A stretch of 64,000 nucleotides of DNA from Bugulina stolonifera (lineage: Eukaryota; Bryozoa; Gymnolaemata; Cheilostomatida; Bugulidae), in the NCBI GenBank assembly GCA_935421135.1, contig OW285188.1, positions 10,582,733 to 10,646,732 of the forward strand, read 5' to 3'. Position 1 is the first letter of the stretch. Each line of letters opens with the position of its first letter. The notes under the pieces were generated by a model. It had not been told where the DNA came from. It saw only the letters and a program-made list of their open reading frames with translations, and did not search any database. Below, in pieces: positions 25,273 through 39,700 of the stretch. Both the position numbers and the translations under genes were made by a program.

Positions 25273-27475
25273 GACCATAGTTTATTGCTAATTATCTACT
25301 GCTAATTGATGGTAATAATTGTAACTGTCTATGGGAGTCAAAGTATTATATGAGTAGCCAATGATACATACATGTATAGAGTATCACACAACATACGTAT
25401 AATGGCTGCTAATAATATTATATAGTATGCATGCAGATGGATTAACTATATTAGATTATAATTATAAACATTAGCCTAATGAGAAAGAATACACAAGAAA
25501 AAGTGGAACAACACTGAGATGTTTATAACAATATAATAAAATACTATAATAATATAAGAAAATCTCAAACTGATCCATCACAATGCTACAAGAAGAATCC
25601 CTTTTTCATGCAATTATTCAGTACTTGGTGTTTACAGTGAGGACCAAAAATGTTGAGTACCAACAATACACTATGATAAATCCACAGTATGTTACACTAA
25701 TATTCTGAAGGCTACCGTTATATAGCACCGTGCAGGCAAATTATTCAGGGAAAGTAGGAATAACTGCTACAATGTATTTGAATAATCTTTGATATATCGC
25801 TGCCCTAACTGCTTCAATTTTCAAAAATTGAGTTATTGGCACCAGTGTATGTGTGACTGAACACACATCATTTTCCTTTTTGTTGTAGAGTTTTATCAGC
25901 TCTGGTTGCTTCACAAAGAGAATGCAAATGTCCTATGTGCATTCCTGTCCCATGCTCATTCTTGAATGCAATTGTCCTAAGTGACAATTCAATCAACTGT
26001 TGGTCAATGGCAATTAATTAACCAATTGGATACTGCTTTTGTTGATCTAATTTAAAAGTCAGGCACTGTTTACTGTGTGACAGCGACAATAGTTTAGAGG
26101 GGGTGTGTAAAAACCTCAATATATAAAGCAGAATCTCTAGCTAAAAGACCCACCTAAATCCTAGATGAAGTTGGCATCTGTTACCAGTATGCATCAGCAT
26201 GCATCCCCGATGACAGCAATATACCACAAGAACAAAAACAATGCTTGTAAATTACATCATTTCCCACTCCATCCTCCTCCACTACCCTACTAATCTCACC
26301 ATAGCTAGAATGGTTGTATGGTTAAGACTGAAGTACAAAAGCCATGTTTGACTGCATCAATTAGCTATTCTCTAAGTTATAAGCTACAATCCACATACAT
26401 TGCACATGGAAATGGATATTATAATTATATGATACATCGCATGTACAGCGTAATTGCATCCTTGTTGAAGTTCGAATTTCATAAATATACCATAATACAA
26501 TATGTTGTCATGTTCACAATTTCTAAATACTTAAAAATAGTAATATACAACTCAATCTTCTAACCACATTGCATGCACATATTGTACTCAGTAGCACTTA
26601 GGACATTTGCACTCTCATTTCATTGTTTTCTGGTAGAACAATTGTCCTAACTGCAATCACAAATTGTTAAATCTGGGAGTTTTTCTCACTGCAAATATGT
26701 AAAAGTGCTGTATCTGGACTAGTAAATCAATATTCAACGTAGACACTGCTTTTCGAGGAAATCTTTTGGTAAGAAATGACAATTTGGGCACCTCAAATTT
26801 TAACATTGCAATATCTCCAATTTACATTGTGCACACTTAGGACATTTGCATACTAGGGCAGCGATATTTTGAATTGACTCAGAGACGATAGAATGATTCT
26901 CTAACTTACATAATAAGAGGAAGAATCTCAGCTACCATTGTATATGCAATTAACTGCACAGTAGGATTTACAATCAAGTAAGAAAACATGAATGCCAGAA
27001 TAACGATCAAAATTTGGGCTATTACCCGCATATAGAACAACACCAAAATTAATCGGCAGCATGTTGAAAACAAGTTTGAACATATATTGTATAATGACGC
27101 TGCTTCAAAAGTGTGATTGTTGAGACCAAAGTCTGACCATATTTAGATTCTATTTCAACTTTCCCATCTATTGTTTAGTTGTGTAGCAACAACGTGGAGA
27201 ATTTGAAATAAACATTGGTTAAAGTCATATTATTTATGAGTTGAAGTCATATTGGTTAAAGTCATATTATTTTTAGTATTTTAATTTGTACAAAGCTGAC
27301 CAGTTTGAATGCTATAATATAATACACTGTTATTTTTGACAGACAGACAAACAGACTAAAGATAATGATAAATATTTAGGTACATTTACCACTCAGGGCT
27401 ACTATTAATTTAAATCTTTCTTACTCTAGAGTCAGAGTCTAGAGTCAGTGTGTACTGGAGCATGTGTATTGATCT
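25273..27475. other. Intergenic after the coiled-coil gene
   Basis: AATAAA near 25535 may end the upstream gene. Otherwise only the weak TIR candidate is seen. Confidence 0.5.
25794..26867. mobile_element. Possible TIR element (weak)
   Basis: ATATCGCTGCCCTA at 25794 is exactly complementary to TAGGGCAGCGATAT at 26854-26867. AATTGTCCTA / AGGACATTTGCA motifs recur inside. No clear target duplication and no ORF. Confidence 0.45.
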
Positions 27476-28437
27476 CTGCTGACTTATTTGTTTGGGCATT
27501 TATTTATATTGGTCTATCTTGAACACTCAATCTTCTTGGCCATTAAAGTTTTAAACGTCTCTATTTTCATCTGGGAGCTAACTAGTACTAATTAGCAAGG
27601 ACTAGTAAATACTTTACAATGGATATACTACCAAAAACAGTTTTATTTCTTGACTTACGTGTAGGAGAAGGCGGCATAAGACATAAGACGTGCATGATAG
27701 TTGTCACACAAATTGAAACAAGATTTACAGCTGCCAACAATATTTTGTAGGTTAGATACATAGTTAGAATTTGTTTACACATAGCCAAGCAATCATTTGC
27801 CTCCTGTTCATAAGCATATTGGAGAAGAATGGAACTTTGTGTAGGTTTAATTGCAACATTATCTGTATATGGCGGTGTTTACAAAACTATATACTTCGTG
27901 GTTAGCATGCAACACACATCAACACGGCTACCATAAAATATATTGAAAAATTATTTCAAGCTACAAGATTAGTTTAAAACTAGAAGCTGTTTTAAAAGCA
28001 TCCAGCTAGCCAAAGATCTCAAAAGCAGTATGATATACATGCATAAAAAGTGATGATATTCTAAAAGCACTGCTCTGTTATCCACCTTTGACATATTATA
28101 TATAATAACTATTTGACCATTTTCAACTGTCAAAATCTTGTATTGGCCTCCTCTATTGGAAGAACTTTTTGTCTGTGAAAATAGGCGTATTCGGATATTG
28201 CACCGTGCAAGCTTATAAATAGCAATCTGCGGCAATAACAATATATTTTATTCAATAATGTAGCGCTAGCTATAACGCAAGGCAAGGCATGCCTGGCAAT
28301 AATAATATAAAGTATATTCACCAAAATGTTATTATTTACTACTGTGCTAACAAGACTAGAAGTCCTTGATAATAACTGCAGTATTACACTAAGGAAAGAC
28401 AATTCCCTTCATAGAAGAAAAACATTACTAACATTGT

Positions 28438-28443
28438 TTTATT
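28438..28443 (-). terminator. Polyadenylation signal AATAAA of GNMT-2
   Basis: Overlaps the last base of the stop codon on the minus strand. Confidence 0.55.
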
Positions 28444-31400
28444 TATGCTGCTGGTTTCTCAATGATATAAGTGATGATAGAGGCATCTTCTGGTTCACAC
28501 TCAGTCTCTTCCTTCAAGTCATAGAGTACTGTGATCTTACAACTCTCTCCAAATGTAGATTTAGCTACAGAAGTTATCTGCTCTCTGCTGAACACTCGGC
28601 TCACTATGTACATACTGCCTCTATAATCATTGAGGGTAAAGGTTGTAACTATAGTAACAAACTCAAACTTTTATGTTAATAAAACTTGTTTCATCATTGG
28701 TAATGATGAAACAAGTTTCCATCATTGCTCTTAGCGCAAACACTTTTACATATACCCTATAACAAATACACATAAATATATAAATATTATAATTTTACAA
28801 AATATAAACAAGAAATGTTAGCGTGATGATAAAACCTATGTTATTAAAATATTAGGAACGAATTAATATGATATGTTTAGAACTAGTTGTTATAAACAGG
28901 AAAGCTGGTGAGAAACTGAATTTTATCTCTATGTACAATGAAAAGTGTATGTTTACATGTACACTGTACAACATGCACACAGTGTACACATTACTTGTAT
29001 ATAAGTAGAAGTAAGAACTTACCCATCCCACTTTTGGTAGTCCATGAACACAGCTAGTGGTTTATGTTCAGGAGCTGGTCCATATATTGGGAACGGAATA
29101 ATGTTAGTTAGCCTGTTGTACTCATCCTATATAAAAATACACTTTGGCGTTTTCTCTCCATACAGCAATAACTTATACAACACACAAGAAAAACTTCCAA
29201 ACAGATTTCAATTTAACTGCATACATGTAATAGACAATAAACACTACATGTAATATTGGGTACAGTAAGCACGGATAGCCTAATGGCAAGCGTCCTGGAC
29301 TCTAATGTGGCAGATCAAGGTACGATTTCTGTGAAGATCATTGGTGGTGTTATGAAGAGCATTCAACTCTAGAAAAGCTTCTGCGCCACGCAATCACTTC
29401 ACCATGTTGAGAACTACCCCAAATTAGAAAAAAATTTGATCTCTGTTAAGTTGCCTAATATGGGATATGTACTATGTACATTGTATGTGGTAAATACATG
29501 TATACTGTCCTTTAATATTCTATTAAGTTCTGACAACATTCTTTGAAAAATCACACATATCACTGCATTTAGACGTTACTTACTGTACAACAAGGGATGT
29601 GTCCATTCTTTATAGCTTTACCAGTTTTTGCCATGTAAAGAAAATTCCGAGTGTCGACAATCAGAGCGCCCCCTGGTCTCAGTAGGTTAGCAAAGTTAGA
29701 GAACGCATTCTTTAAATCGTCATCACTGAAAGACAATAATTGTATCGTGCAAATACAGCAGACCTCAGTAAGAAATGAAATTATAACTTTAATAATTTGG
29801 TCTGATAACAATAATAATGACAACATAGTAACACATCAGATCGGTTTGGGTGTGGAACCATTAAGTCATGCTCATTTGTTTAGAGTGTCTTCTCTTAATT
29901 TTAGTTTCACTAAACAGTCTTTAACAAATTGTAGTTAAAGCATTTACAGTCCCTGCTTTTTAATTTCTAATTGTGAAGTAAAAAAAAGCTGACTTTCTTC
30001 AGCAATTCTTCTTATTCCTGAGAAAGCAAGATAAAAGAACAGAAAAGAGTGTGAATAATAATAAATTGGTTACCAAGAGCCAAAATATCTATAACATTTC
30101 CATGGTGAGATAATTCCTTGCACCTATATATCATGCTTAGCACCGGCTCGATTAAAGCAGATGTTGGAAATCTGGCCCAGCACTATTGCATGCTATATGT
30201 ATTTGGAGTTGCTGCTACATGGTGTAGGCTGATAAAATTCCACCTCACCTGCACAGAAACATTAGCGATAAGTAGCAGTTGACGGTGTCATAACAGGCTG
30301 GAATGTCTCTAGTCTTTGATACTGCCTGTTCTAACTTAAGCATATCGGCTTTAAAGATCTCTGCAGAAATATAACAGTTATACATTAAATAGTTCAGTAT
30401 TATTATGGACTTTATGCGATTATTTCATTTCCAGATGGCCTAGGACTCACCCTTTGAGGGACAACTTCAATTGCACATAGTCTACCTACCTAATATCTCT
30501 AATATCAATGTATCTTACCCCTCTCGTATTCACTTAGAATCTATACTCTCACAACTACCTGCCTGATAGGCTACTGCTTAGCACCTATTTGAAAGCAATG
30601 GATGTAATAATTTTATTCTTATTCAGATCTACAAATATGTATCTTGGAACAGGCACACAACAGGAAGCACATTGAATCGCCGCGTACTTGAACAAATTAC
30701 CAACTTTTGAAAGAAAAAGTCTACTCCTTCAACCTTCTAACCTAGCTTCCTGCCTAGCCAAACCCTTCTATCATGGTATTTCAGTATTACAAACAACCTA
30801 TTACATGTAGTTATACAGTTATTACATTACATGTTGGAACAATGGAAACTCTCCAATAATAATAATATCTGTGGCGCCAAACAATTCTTTAGCGTGGCTG
30901 CCCAATAGCAGAGCTTGTGGAGGGGTCACCACGGCTCCTAGAGCTGGATATTATTATAGTTCGATGTGGCACAAAGGGAAAACCTTCTTCACGACAAAAA
31001 CCTTCAGGTCGTTGGCAGGACTCGAACCCACGTCCTTGCAGATAACTTGCGTCATTGCTGCAAGACCAGCGACTAGCGCTAGACCACTCAGCCACCAACA
31101 CCTACCAATGGACTTTGCTTTTGAAATGTATTCTTCATCTTATTGGAAACATACACTGTAATTGTTCTGCAGCCAAGTAGGAACTTATGCTTATACTTAC
31201 TCCAATCATCAAACCCCTTGTATCCCCCTTTGACAAAACTCTCTCTACACTCCTGTGCAAGTCGAATCATCTCATCGCTTATGTCACAGCTGACTACTCT
31301 AAGTCCATTATGTATGAGCACTGCTGCATTATTCCTACAGAATAGAATAGAATGGAATCAAATAGCCTTTACAGAGCAAGAGCACACAATGCTACCCAGG

Positions 31401-31869
31401 TTAGTCACTGGTGGGCCATAGAATCTGGTTACAGCTGGGTTATCTTTCCCACATTAGCAGTGTATTCCAGATTCCTAAAGACAGGGAAGTCTCAAGTACA
31501 GGTCTCTTCACTGACTTAACATCTTTGTCTGAACATCTCAAAAGGTATGGACATCATTGGAACAATATAGTGATCGTCCAGCAACATAATGTACATATAT
31601 TCGTGTATTTCGAGGATATTTGTCCCTTACCCTCTACCACAGGCCACATCCAAGACGTAACCACCTTCAGTTTGGTACTTTTTATTCACTGTAATTAAGA
31701 AGTCGGCAAACTCTGGCGTTACAACTTTAGTTAGCCTCTGTTCAGGTGTCGTGAATGGAGACACAAGTTGGGTGGATGGTCCCGCAGCACTTGATTCATT
31801 GATTCCTTTAAATAGACACTGGAGTAAAACAGCTTCAGATGCTGCTATTTTTTGGTCTCTGTCAGCCAT
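28443..31869 (-). CDS. GNMT: Glycine N-methyltransferase-like SAM-dependent methyltransferase, copy 2
   Basis: Tandem paralogue of the gene at 13982-18478, with six exons of exactly the same lengths and phases: 31631-31869, 31201-31334, 30249-30360, 29584-29725, 29023-29126, 28443-28620 (302 residues). The protein starts MADRDQKIAASEAVL and differs from copy 1 at few positions (for example CDISDEM for CDLSDEM, CCT for CCF at the end of exon 4). SAM-binding motif I VLDVACGRG and the GGALIVDTRNF strand are conserved, so the enzyme should be active. Intron 2 contains a tRNA-derived SINE absent from copy 1; introns 3 and 5 lack the LTRs seen in copy 1. The stop codon overlaps an AATAAA polyadenylation signal (28438-28443). 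Confidence 0.8.
29265..29440 (+). repeat. Degenerate SINE relic, intron 4 of GNMT-2
   Basis: Same intron position as 15515-15710, with a shared body (GATCATTGGTGGTGTTATGA, CACCATGTTGAGAAC). It predates the GNMT duplication. Confidence 0.55.
30889..31101 (-). repeat. tRNA-derived SINE in intron 2 of GNMT-2
   Basis: On the minus strand an A box TGGCTGAGTGG (31084-31094) and B box GGTTCGAGTCC (31018-31028) are spaced as in a Leu/Ser-type tRNA, followed by a unique tail. Absent from GNMT-1. Confidence 0.72.
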
Positions 31870-33771
31870 TCAGTCTTTGTGGAAGGACTATAACAGTAGA
31901 ATTGTGGTACGTAGTGCATCTCCTGCTACCTGGACATTTATACTGACTACAGGTAGTAGAATCAAGAACAAAAACAAAGCTGTATCCACATAATTATATG
32001 GTCTGCCAGGGCCAACTTTGGAGTGTGCAAACCGCAGCTGACTCACTTCAAACTATAAAATTACCTACCTTACCTACCTGTACAGGTACTTCTATGCTAC
32101 AGCAGTGCATCAGCTTTTGACTTTTTGATAATAAGAAATCAGGAGTAAAATATTCCTTTGGTTTTCCTTTTCATTCAAGTATGACCTTTGCTTTAGGCAG
32201 CACAACAAACAGATTGCTAAACTGCTAAACTCTTGGATGATATTGACTTTTTATAAATAGGTGGGAGATGTCAATAAACAGTTTGTTTCTAGCCATGCTA
32301 GGAGATTGCTATGAAGAGATCGGCTCAAATAGATGTACATGACTTATAGAGTCAGAATCCAGACCATGTGGGGTTGTTACATTTACAGTAAATGTGCATG
32401 TATATGTGCAGTAAATGTACTGTATATACTTTTTATATGCCTTGAAGATAAGAGTTGTACATATTAGTTGCATGTGCATGAATGAGAAATTTTTCATAGC
32501 CAAGTCAATTCTGTTGCCGTGGTGAACCCTTGTCCCCTCTTCCAACCACTTTGGCGCTACCAACTTTGAAAATGTCGATACGACACTGAACAAAAAGAAG
32601 AATTACAATTAGTAGAAACGTTTATCTCCCACTTGTAGCCAGCAGTTAAAAAAATGCCTACAGATCACCATGGAAAGTTTGCTAAATGGTCTTGAGTTCA
32701 ATTCACACTCTACAGGTACCTAGGTATTACTCAATCATGTATGTTTAGCAAAGCTTGGTACAAATGTGAACACTCCTAATGTGAAGAATATGGTGAAATG
32801 TGCAAGGTAGAAGTAGACATACCAACAGTTAGGTAAATTATTCTAACATAAAGGTAGAAGAGGGGGTGGTGTATCTCTTCTTTTAGGTCACTGCCTCCTC
32901 ATGGAATTGTAATATGTACTCACCAGTGTGTCTTGTTAGTAGTAGCGCTACATGTATGGAGCCCTGAAACCTTCAGCCCAATAGAGGTGTGTATAACATG
33001 ATATTACATGTATATATTCAGGTACATTAAAACTATTGATTCCCATTTGCATAAATTAGCATGCACAAAAAATCACAGTATTGTTAATCTGATCTATTGA
33101 CCACATGTGTTCATCTATCAGTTAAATGTAACTTGAATGGATTCACACGTACCCATCTTGCCACAAATATGAATATATATGAAGACAAAAATAGGATGTA
33201 GTAAGAAAATAACCCATGGTTCATTATGGCGGATCATGAGTTTTGGTTAGGTAGGATATAATATGAAGTTCTAAGTGTATAAGAAAGGGTTTCCCTAAGA
33301 TACGAGTAGCTGCATGTGCAAGTTTACATGACTTTGATGCAGAAAGTGTTCCTCATTATAACCCAAGTGCTGATGTACTGTATGAATTTAGTCTGATAAG
33401 ACACAGTCCAGCATACTTGCCAAGTATATAGTTATTAAGAAGGCTGCTCATAGATTGCTGCAGGGAATACCTGCTAAAACAACACAATACCATACAACAA
33501 GTACTAGCACCAATAAATTTATTAAATATTCAGTAATTAAGTTATTAAATGTATACATACATCATCATGTACATCAAAGTAGAATTAAATTATTCATTGT
33601 TTGCTACAATCGTAATATACACTGTATGTGATCCATATATTGTATAAAATAGTTTTACACACACATGTATATATTACATGACTATATTATATCAATTAAA
33701 ATAAATAGGTATTGTCACACATATTTGTTTTAACGTATTGCAGACCACCATAGGACATAACGGCCACATGA

Positions 33772-36700
33772 TTACTTAAATAAAGACTCTTCCTCCGTGA
33801 TTGGTAAAAACTTGTAACCTCCTTTACCATCTAATCGAAGGAAAAACTACAAAATCAAAGAGAGATTTCTAACAAATCTTGCTAAAGCAAGCAGTACATG
33901 TGCATGGCACATGCAAGGAATTCCATGTAGAAATGACATGCACGACTTAGTCTCAGTTGAAAATTAAAAGAACTATTACCTAATAATGAGGTTTGTTCTA
34001 ATCAGATCTAAACTGTGCGACGACGACGGACACATAAATATATTACAACACTATTAGTCTGTAAATGTGATTAATGACGAGTATAACTTAAAAGCATAGT
34101 AACGACCATGGGCACGCATAAGCTATTGATCACAATTTGAAGTTGTTCTCTCTCAAACAATAAACAGACAGAGAGAGGACAACTTTCAGTTACAATCAAT
34201 AACTTATGAGCACCCATGGTAACAACTCGTAGTATAGTGATTGGAGTAGAGATAATATACCTGAACAATTCAACTATTTAATGTTACTTGGCTATCTCAA
34301 ATTGCATAATCATACAAGTAGAGGAGGACATACCTCATGGTGAGCCCAGAGTGACTTCCTGTGTGATACAGTGAATAATGTGATACCAGTCTCCTTACAA
34401 TACTGATACATTGCACCTTCCACATCTACGCTAACAGCACTTGTACATTCATCTAGAATAGCAAACTGTGGTTTGTGGTAGAACAGTCTTGCCATCTACA
34501 GTTTAGAAATATAGAGTAGTTTATTATCACCATCTTTCCATTGCACTGAGATTTAGAAATCAGAGGTGAGCTAACATTTGGTACACACACACGTCTTATG
34601 TTTCACGCTGCCTCGGAAAACAACAAATGGTGAGGGAGATTGAATGTGTTTGTCTTGTTTATGTTCAACCACCTAATGAAAATGTTTCAGGATGGGCTTC
34701 TACTGGTTTAAATTTCTAGGTGTACATTTGTTTCCACCAAGACATGCCTTCATGCATAAAATACAGATTCAACTAGAAGCAGTAATTGGATTGGTAAATG
34801 TAACTCACAGCTATTCTCTGTTTCTCTCCACCACTGAGTACATCCATCCAATCCTGTACACTCTCCCATCCTCCTTCTCTCTCTAATATATATCCAAGCT
34901 GTACTTTATCTAGATATGTTATTAGATGAGAATCTAATACTCTCTTCCTTCTCATGTCATCTTTAGTATCCGGGTATATAATCTCATCTCTTAGTGTACC
35001 CAGTGTCATGTATGGCCTCTACAGTAATAGTAATAGTAGTAGTGGTAGCGGTGATAATAGTACTCATATTATTGTATGGGGGTGATGATAGTACATATAG
35101 CATGTAGTAATAGCAGTGGTGATAGTACATATAGCATGTAGTAATAGCAGTGGTGATAGTACATAGAGCATGTAGTAATAGCAGTGGTGATAGCACATAT
35201 AGCATGTAGTAATAGCAGTGGTGATAGCACATATAGCATGTAGTAATAGCAGTGGTGATAATACATAGAGCATGTAGTAATAGCAGTGGTCATAGCACAT
35301 ATAGCATGTAGTAATAGCAGTGGTGATTGCACATTCATAACAGTATTAGTTGCAAACATGAAACATTCCATTAGTATGAAGCGATGTTATCAAATAGAAA
35401 ATTCACGTGTAGACAACACATACCTGAGGGACATAGAACAGCTTCCCCTTCTCTGGTTTGGTAAGAGTACCACCAAATAATGGCCACAGCTAAAAAATAA
35501 GATAACTTCATGGGTAAATTCTACTTCACTGTGTGACAATATGCTACTAATTTATACTATAATTAGAGTATGACTGACCTCTCCCAGAACCCTGAAGAGA
35601 GAAGACTTCCCACAACCATTTGGTCCACACACGAGTACATTGACCCCAGATTTGACCTCAAATGACATGTCCTCAATCAGTACATCACCATTAGGCGTGA
35701 CTAGGGGTATGTGCTCAAACCTTCAAATAAAATTATCTGTAATTTGATATACAGGTATTAGACATTCTAACAAATTCCAAAATCATAAAATATACTACAA
35801 TATTATGTCTGCCACCAGGCTTTCTTTTTCTTTCCCATACAAACAAAATATCTCATACCCTAAAACCATAAACAACTCCCAAATACATGCATGTAAAACT
35901 ACTTCTTAAATCTCTCAATATGATGTCATAAATTCCCATATGCCAATGTGTATTTAGTATATAACTAGTACATGAAAGTACAGCAAATGTAAAACTAACA
36001 AGCTATTTACAGCCAACCACAATTAGATCTATGATAGTGTACCAACTTCATACTTAATAATATTATCTTCATTCAGTATAGAGCCGGCACCGGGAGTTAA
36101 AGTGCAACTATCGCCTAGCCATGCTGCATATCATTAGAAAGGTCAGAAAACGCTTATTTAAGTATTTTTGCAGTATTTTAGCTTAATTTGGAGTTGTTTT
36201 ATCCAAATGGCTTTGAAATTTGCACAAACCAGAATATTTCAGGCTATAGTAGGTTATCCCCTCTTGGTTGTAAGAGAGAGGATAACCTACTATACTCTGA
36301 AATATCCCGCAGCTACAACAGGTGCAATGAGGTAGCCACAGTAATTATAGTATATGGTTATTCAGTTGGCACTTGTGCAAAACCACAAAGAGTTGAAAGG
36401 TCATGCCATTATAACAGCAGAATATTATTATACTCAAGTAAATATTCAAATATCTAAGTAGTACAGCCTGCCATAGCTATTAGGCCATTAGGCTACTGCC
36501 TAGTTCTATAAATTCACAATGATAATAATATTATAACAGTAATGATTGTCAACCGCACATTGGCGATCTGATGACATTAGTAGGGTGACCATATCAATTT
36601 TACTTATGTGAAATGTACAATTTAGCCCTCTCCCAACATATTCAAATGTATCTATGTAATTTCCAAGGTTTTAATCAATTTTTAGCACACAAGTTAGTAT

Positions 36701-39700
36701 TTTGGGGCATGTAGATTTACCATTCCTACAATATGAGCTACAAATTCCGGCATGCTAATAATTATACGCTGTGACCTTAGGAACGTTGGTGTAGCTGCAT
36801 AACCACTAGTCAAAAATCCAAGGGTCCATGTAGGTTGAGTGATTCATAAAATACATGTAAGGTACTGTACCAAGTCAAATAGAATTTGACTGCTTCTACA
36901 ATATGTACTACCATAATGAATCCTGGTTGAATAACTACATTGGCTTGCATTCAACTACATGTACATGTTGTATAACCAACCATATTTTTACTTCCAAATA
37001 GGCCTACCATTTTAGAACATTACCAAGACCATTGTTTTGTCTTTTATTATACTAAGTTTTATTGATAACCATGTAGTAATTAAAAACAATCTTTCATCTG
37101 TATCTCTTATTATGCTCCTTCCTTCCCTCCGATCTTCTCTGTCAGAACAATCCCTATCGCCAGGTAGAGTTCTTTGTGTTGACATCAGGTGTCTGATACA
37201 GAGGAGGTAACATTCTCTATTGATTTCTCCACATAATCTACAGATTATTATAAGTTATTTATTAGTGAGCAAAGGGAGGCTATAATGTAGAATGGACCAC
37301 TACAACTAGCGTACAATCAGTGATGTGCTCTTAGGTAGTGGTGATGCTAATGAATTTAGCAAATGCCATTTTGACTTGGTCTACACATTGTTCCAGAAGT
37401 GTTTAGCAATTATAATAGTTAATTGATTTTCCAGTATTACTTCAAAACAATAACATCATGGTGTTGAAAGTTTTTGTGTCTGTCAGCTAATAGCTCTAAG
37501 CTAGGCTCAAATGTGGCTTTCATTTCAACTGACAAGAGATCACTACAATTTTCCCAAGTTTACACAAATTATAAAATGGGAGCAATAATGAAAAGTGTAT
37601 CTACCTGCATCTGTCTGTTCTACTGAACCTTATAAATTTAATCACTGGTAAATTTTGTGCAATACAACAATATGGTTAGTATTTGGAAGAATTTGGCCTG
37701 CTAATAAATTACTTGTACTGTAAATAGCCCAGGCACAAGTATAGGTGCTTGTTAGTTAGAGGGCAGGCCTTACACATTGTGCTGTAATGAAAGAGAATTA
37801 TCTCTGGGCACAGTAATTGTCTGAGCTAAAAAATAGAATGCTTCTTGTGGGTATACGTGGCTGTAGGCAACATGATTCTGACTTCTGCTCTGAGAGCAGC
37901 TGAAATTCCAATGTATTTTGTGGGAGAAACTACTTCCAAATTGCAGTGATGGGATCAGATATAATAATTATGCTATCTTTGCTAGGTCTACTCTAAGCCT
38001 ACAATGAATTTTTCTCAACTTCTAGTGCTATTTACAAAACATAGATTTTCCAAAATTTGAAAAATATTTTATAGTTATTTTTGTGGTTTGTTCCGCTTGT
38101 ATCAGCAGTATGCTAAACCACTATTTCTGTTGACAGTTATAGCATAATATAGAAAAGAATTCATGGTGAGTTGATAACAGATATTATAACAGGATGTAAC
38201 ATTGTTTAGTCCTAAAGTTCTCTATGTGTAATGGAGAATAATAAATGGGATATAGAATAATGCGAGAAGTGCTGCATAGAGTTATGTGAATGTATGCTGT
38301 GGCTCTCCTGTAGATTTCACACAACATAATGAATTGGGAGAAAGCAGTGCATTTCATATTGTTGTAGCTTCACTTTCATGTACATGTATAATAGGTTGTT
38401 GAGAATTTACATGTAGGGATATTGTTTAGACTTGGAGGCATTCAGTTTTTAGGCTTGGAGCTGGGTGCTTCCAAGTGAATTTTCTAGACAACAACTTGTA
38501 ATTTGTGAAATTTGTACTTTACATCCTTACAACACATGGCAAGATATTATGAGGGTTTTTAAAGAGTAAATTACATACCGGCAGGCTTCAAGTTTTCTGT
38601 CCTGAGCTGCTGTTATTACCAAGATTATTACTGGTGCTAGCTGTGAATGTAGATAAGATCCCAGGATAATTGGCATGGAGTTGGGAGCTCTCAGGTGGTA
38701 TTTCAATAGTTGAGGTTATGGCCCTTGTGGTGATGAAGCCTAAAATGTATACAATAATTACATGTATAATAATGTTGTGATACATTTGCAACCATGTTAG
38801 TAGTATTCATATTATCAATCTGCCTGTTTGCATAAAACATGTGTGCGTGCAAATTAGAGCTATGTGAGACAGAGCTGTATATCTGTATAAAAGAACAGTA
38901 ATATAGCACCATATAATTGTAATAAGCATACATGTAAATAAAAATAGTGGAATACAGTACATGTAATATTAGGATTTAGTAATGAACATGACCTACCTTG
39001 AACAGCTAATCTTTCTTCTTATGAACATTGTACACTGCATAGTGCATAACACCTGAAATTTCTCAGCTGAAAACCTTTGCTATATATTCCAGCACCATAA
39101 TATTGTTTGCAGTCTGTATGAAGTTGCAGTTTACTGCAAAGTTTGACGGAATTATCCGATTTCGCTGAATACTAACACAAAACACATTTGCGTAGTGTGT
39201 ACTGTATAGCTATCGTGATAGTTCATGGTCAATCATCTTGCAAGGTTGAACATTGTACAGCTTCATGCTTGTAAAATATAATATACTATCTCTATAATTT
39301 GTGGTCTGCTATTGCAATTAGTCAGTGGCTGGCAGCAACCATATCACCTTAGTGCTGATATAATGGAATGCAGTTGCTGTTGGAGCATGACTTGTGAAAC
39401 TAACCACAACTTGACCTACTTCATGCAGCGTCTGTCAAAATAGTTATGTCCTGTTATTGCAATCTTTCTGGAGGTGGCAGGCAGAAACTGAGAGCTGATA
39501 ACTTCAAAGTGTATGAAAATGACAACCATAAAGTCTATCATTTTCTAACAGACACACCTCTCAGTCATTTTATTGTGGACACAACTCCACAATTTCATTA
39601 GAAAAAGCAGGTTTTTCTCTTTTCAATGATATGCAGCATGGCTAGGTGTTAGTTGCCCTTTAAAGGGGTGGATCCTCGTGTTTGCTGGTCACTCAATAAC

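Larger units (their letters stand above)
27476..33410. repeat. Segmental duplication, copy 2 (GNMT-2 and flanks)
   Basis: Direct-oriented partner of 13018-19325. Differences are mainly insertions: two LTRs only in copy 1, one SINE only here. Confidence 0.8.

Noticed and set aside
31018..31100. Functional tRNA-Leu/Ser gene
   Set aside because: A and B boxes and a weak acceptor stem are present, but no proper anticodon arm forms; the unique tail and intronic position fit a SINE.
13982..31869. mRNA cap guanine-N7 methyltransferase (RNMT) for the two methyltransferase genes
   Set aside because: Considered because NCBP1 is nearby; the FDDWKIFKADMLKL and GGALIVDTRNF segments match GNMT instead, and RNMT landmarks are absent.
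35064..35371. Minus-strand ORFs of repeated [13 protein letters not shown] type
   Set aside because: Open frames through the 34-base minisatellite in an ABCD3-2 intron.
38588..38791. Possible alternative ABCD3-2 exon ([18 protein letters not shown]) with an acceptor in the right phase
   Set aside because: It lies inside the TTAA element, ends in a stop before the ATPase domain, and resembles nothing in ABCD3; the true exon 11 sequence flanks the element.
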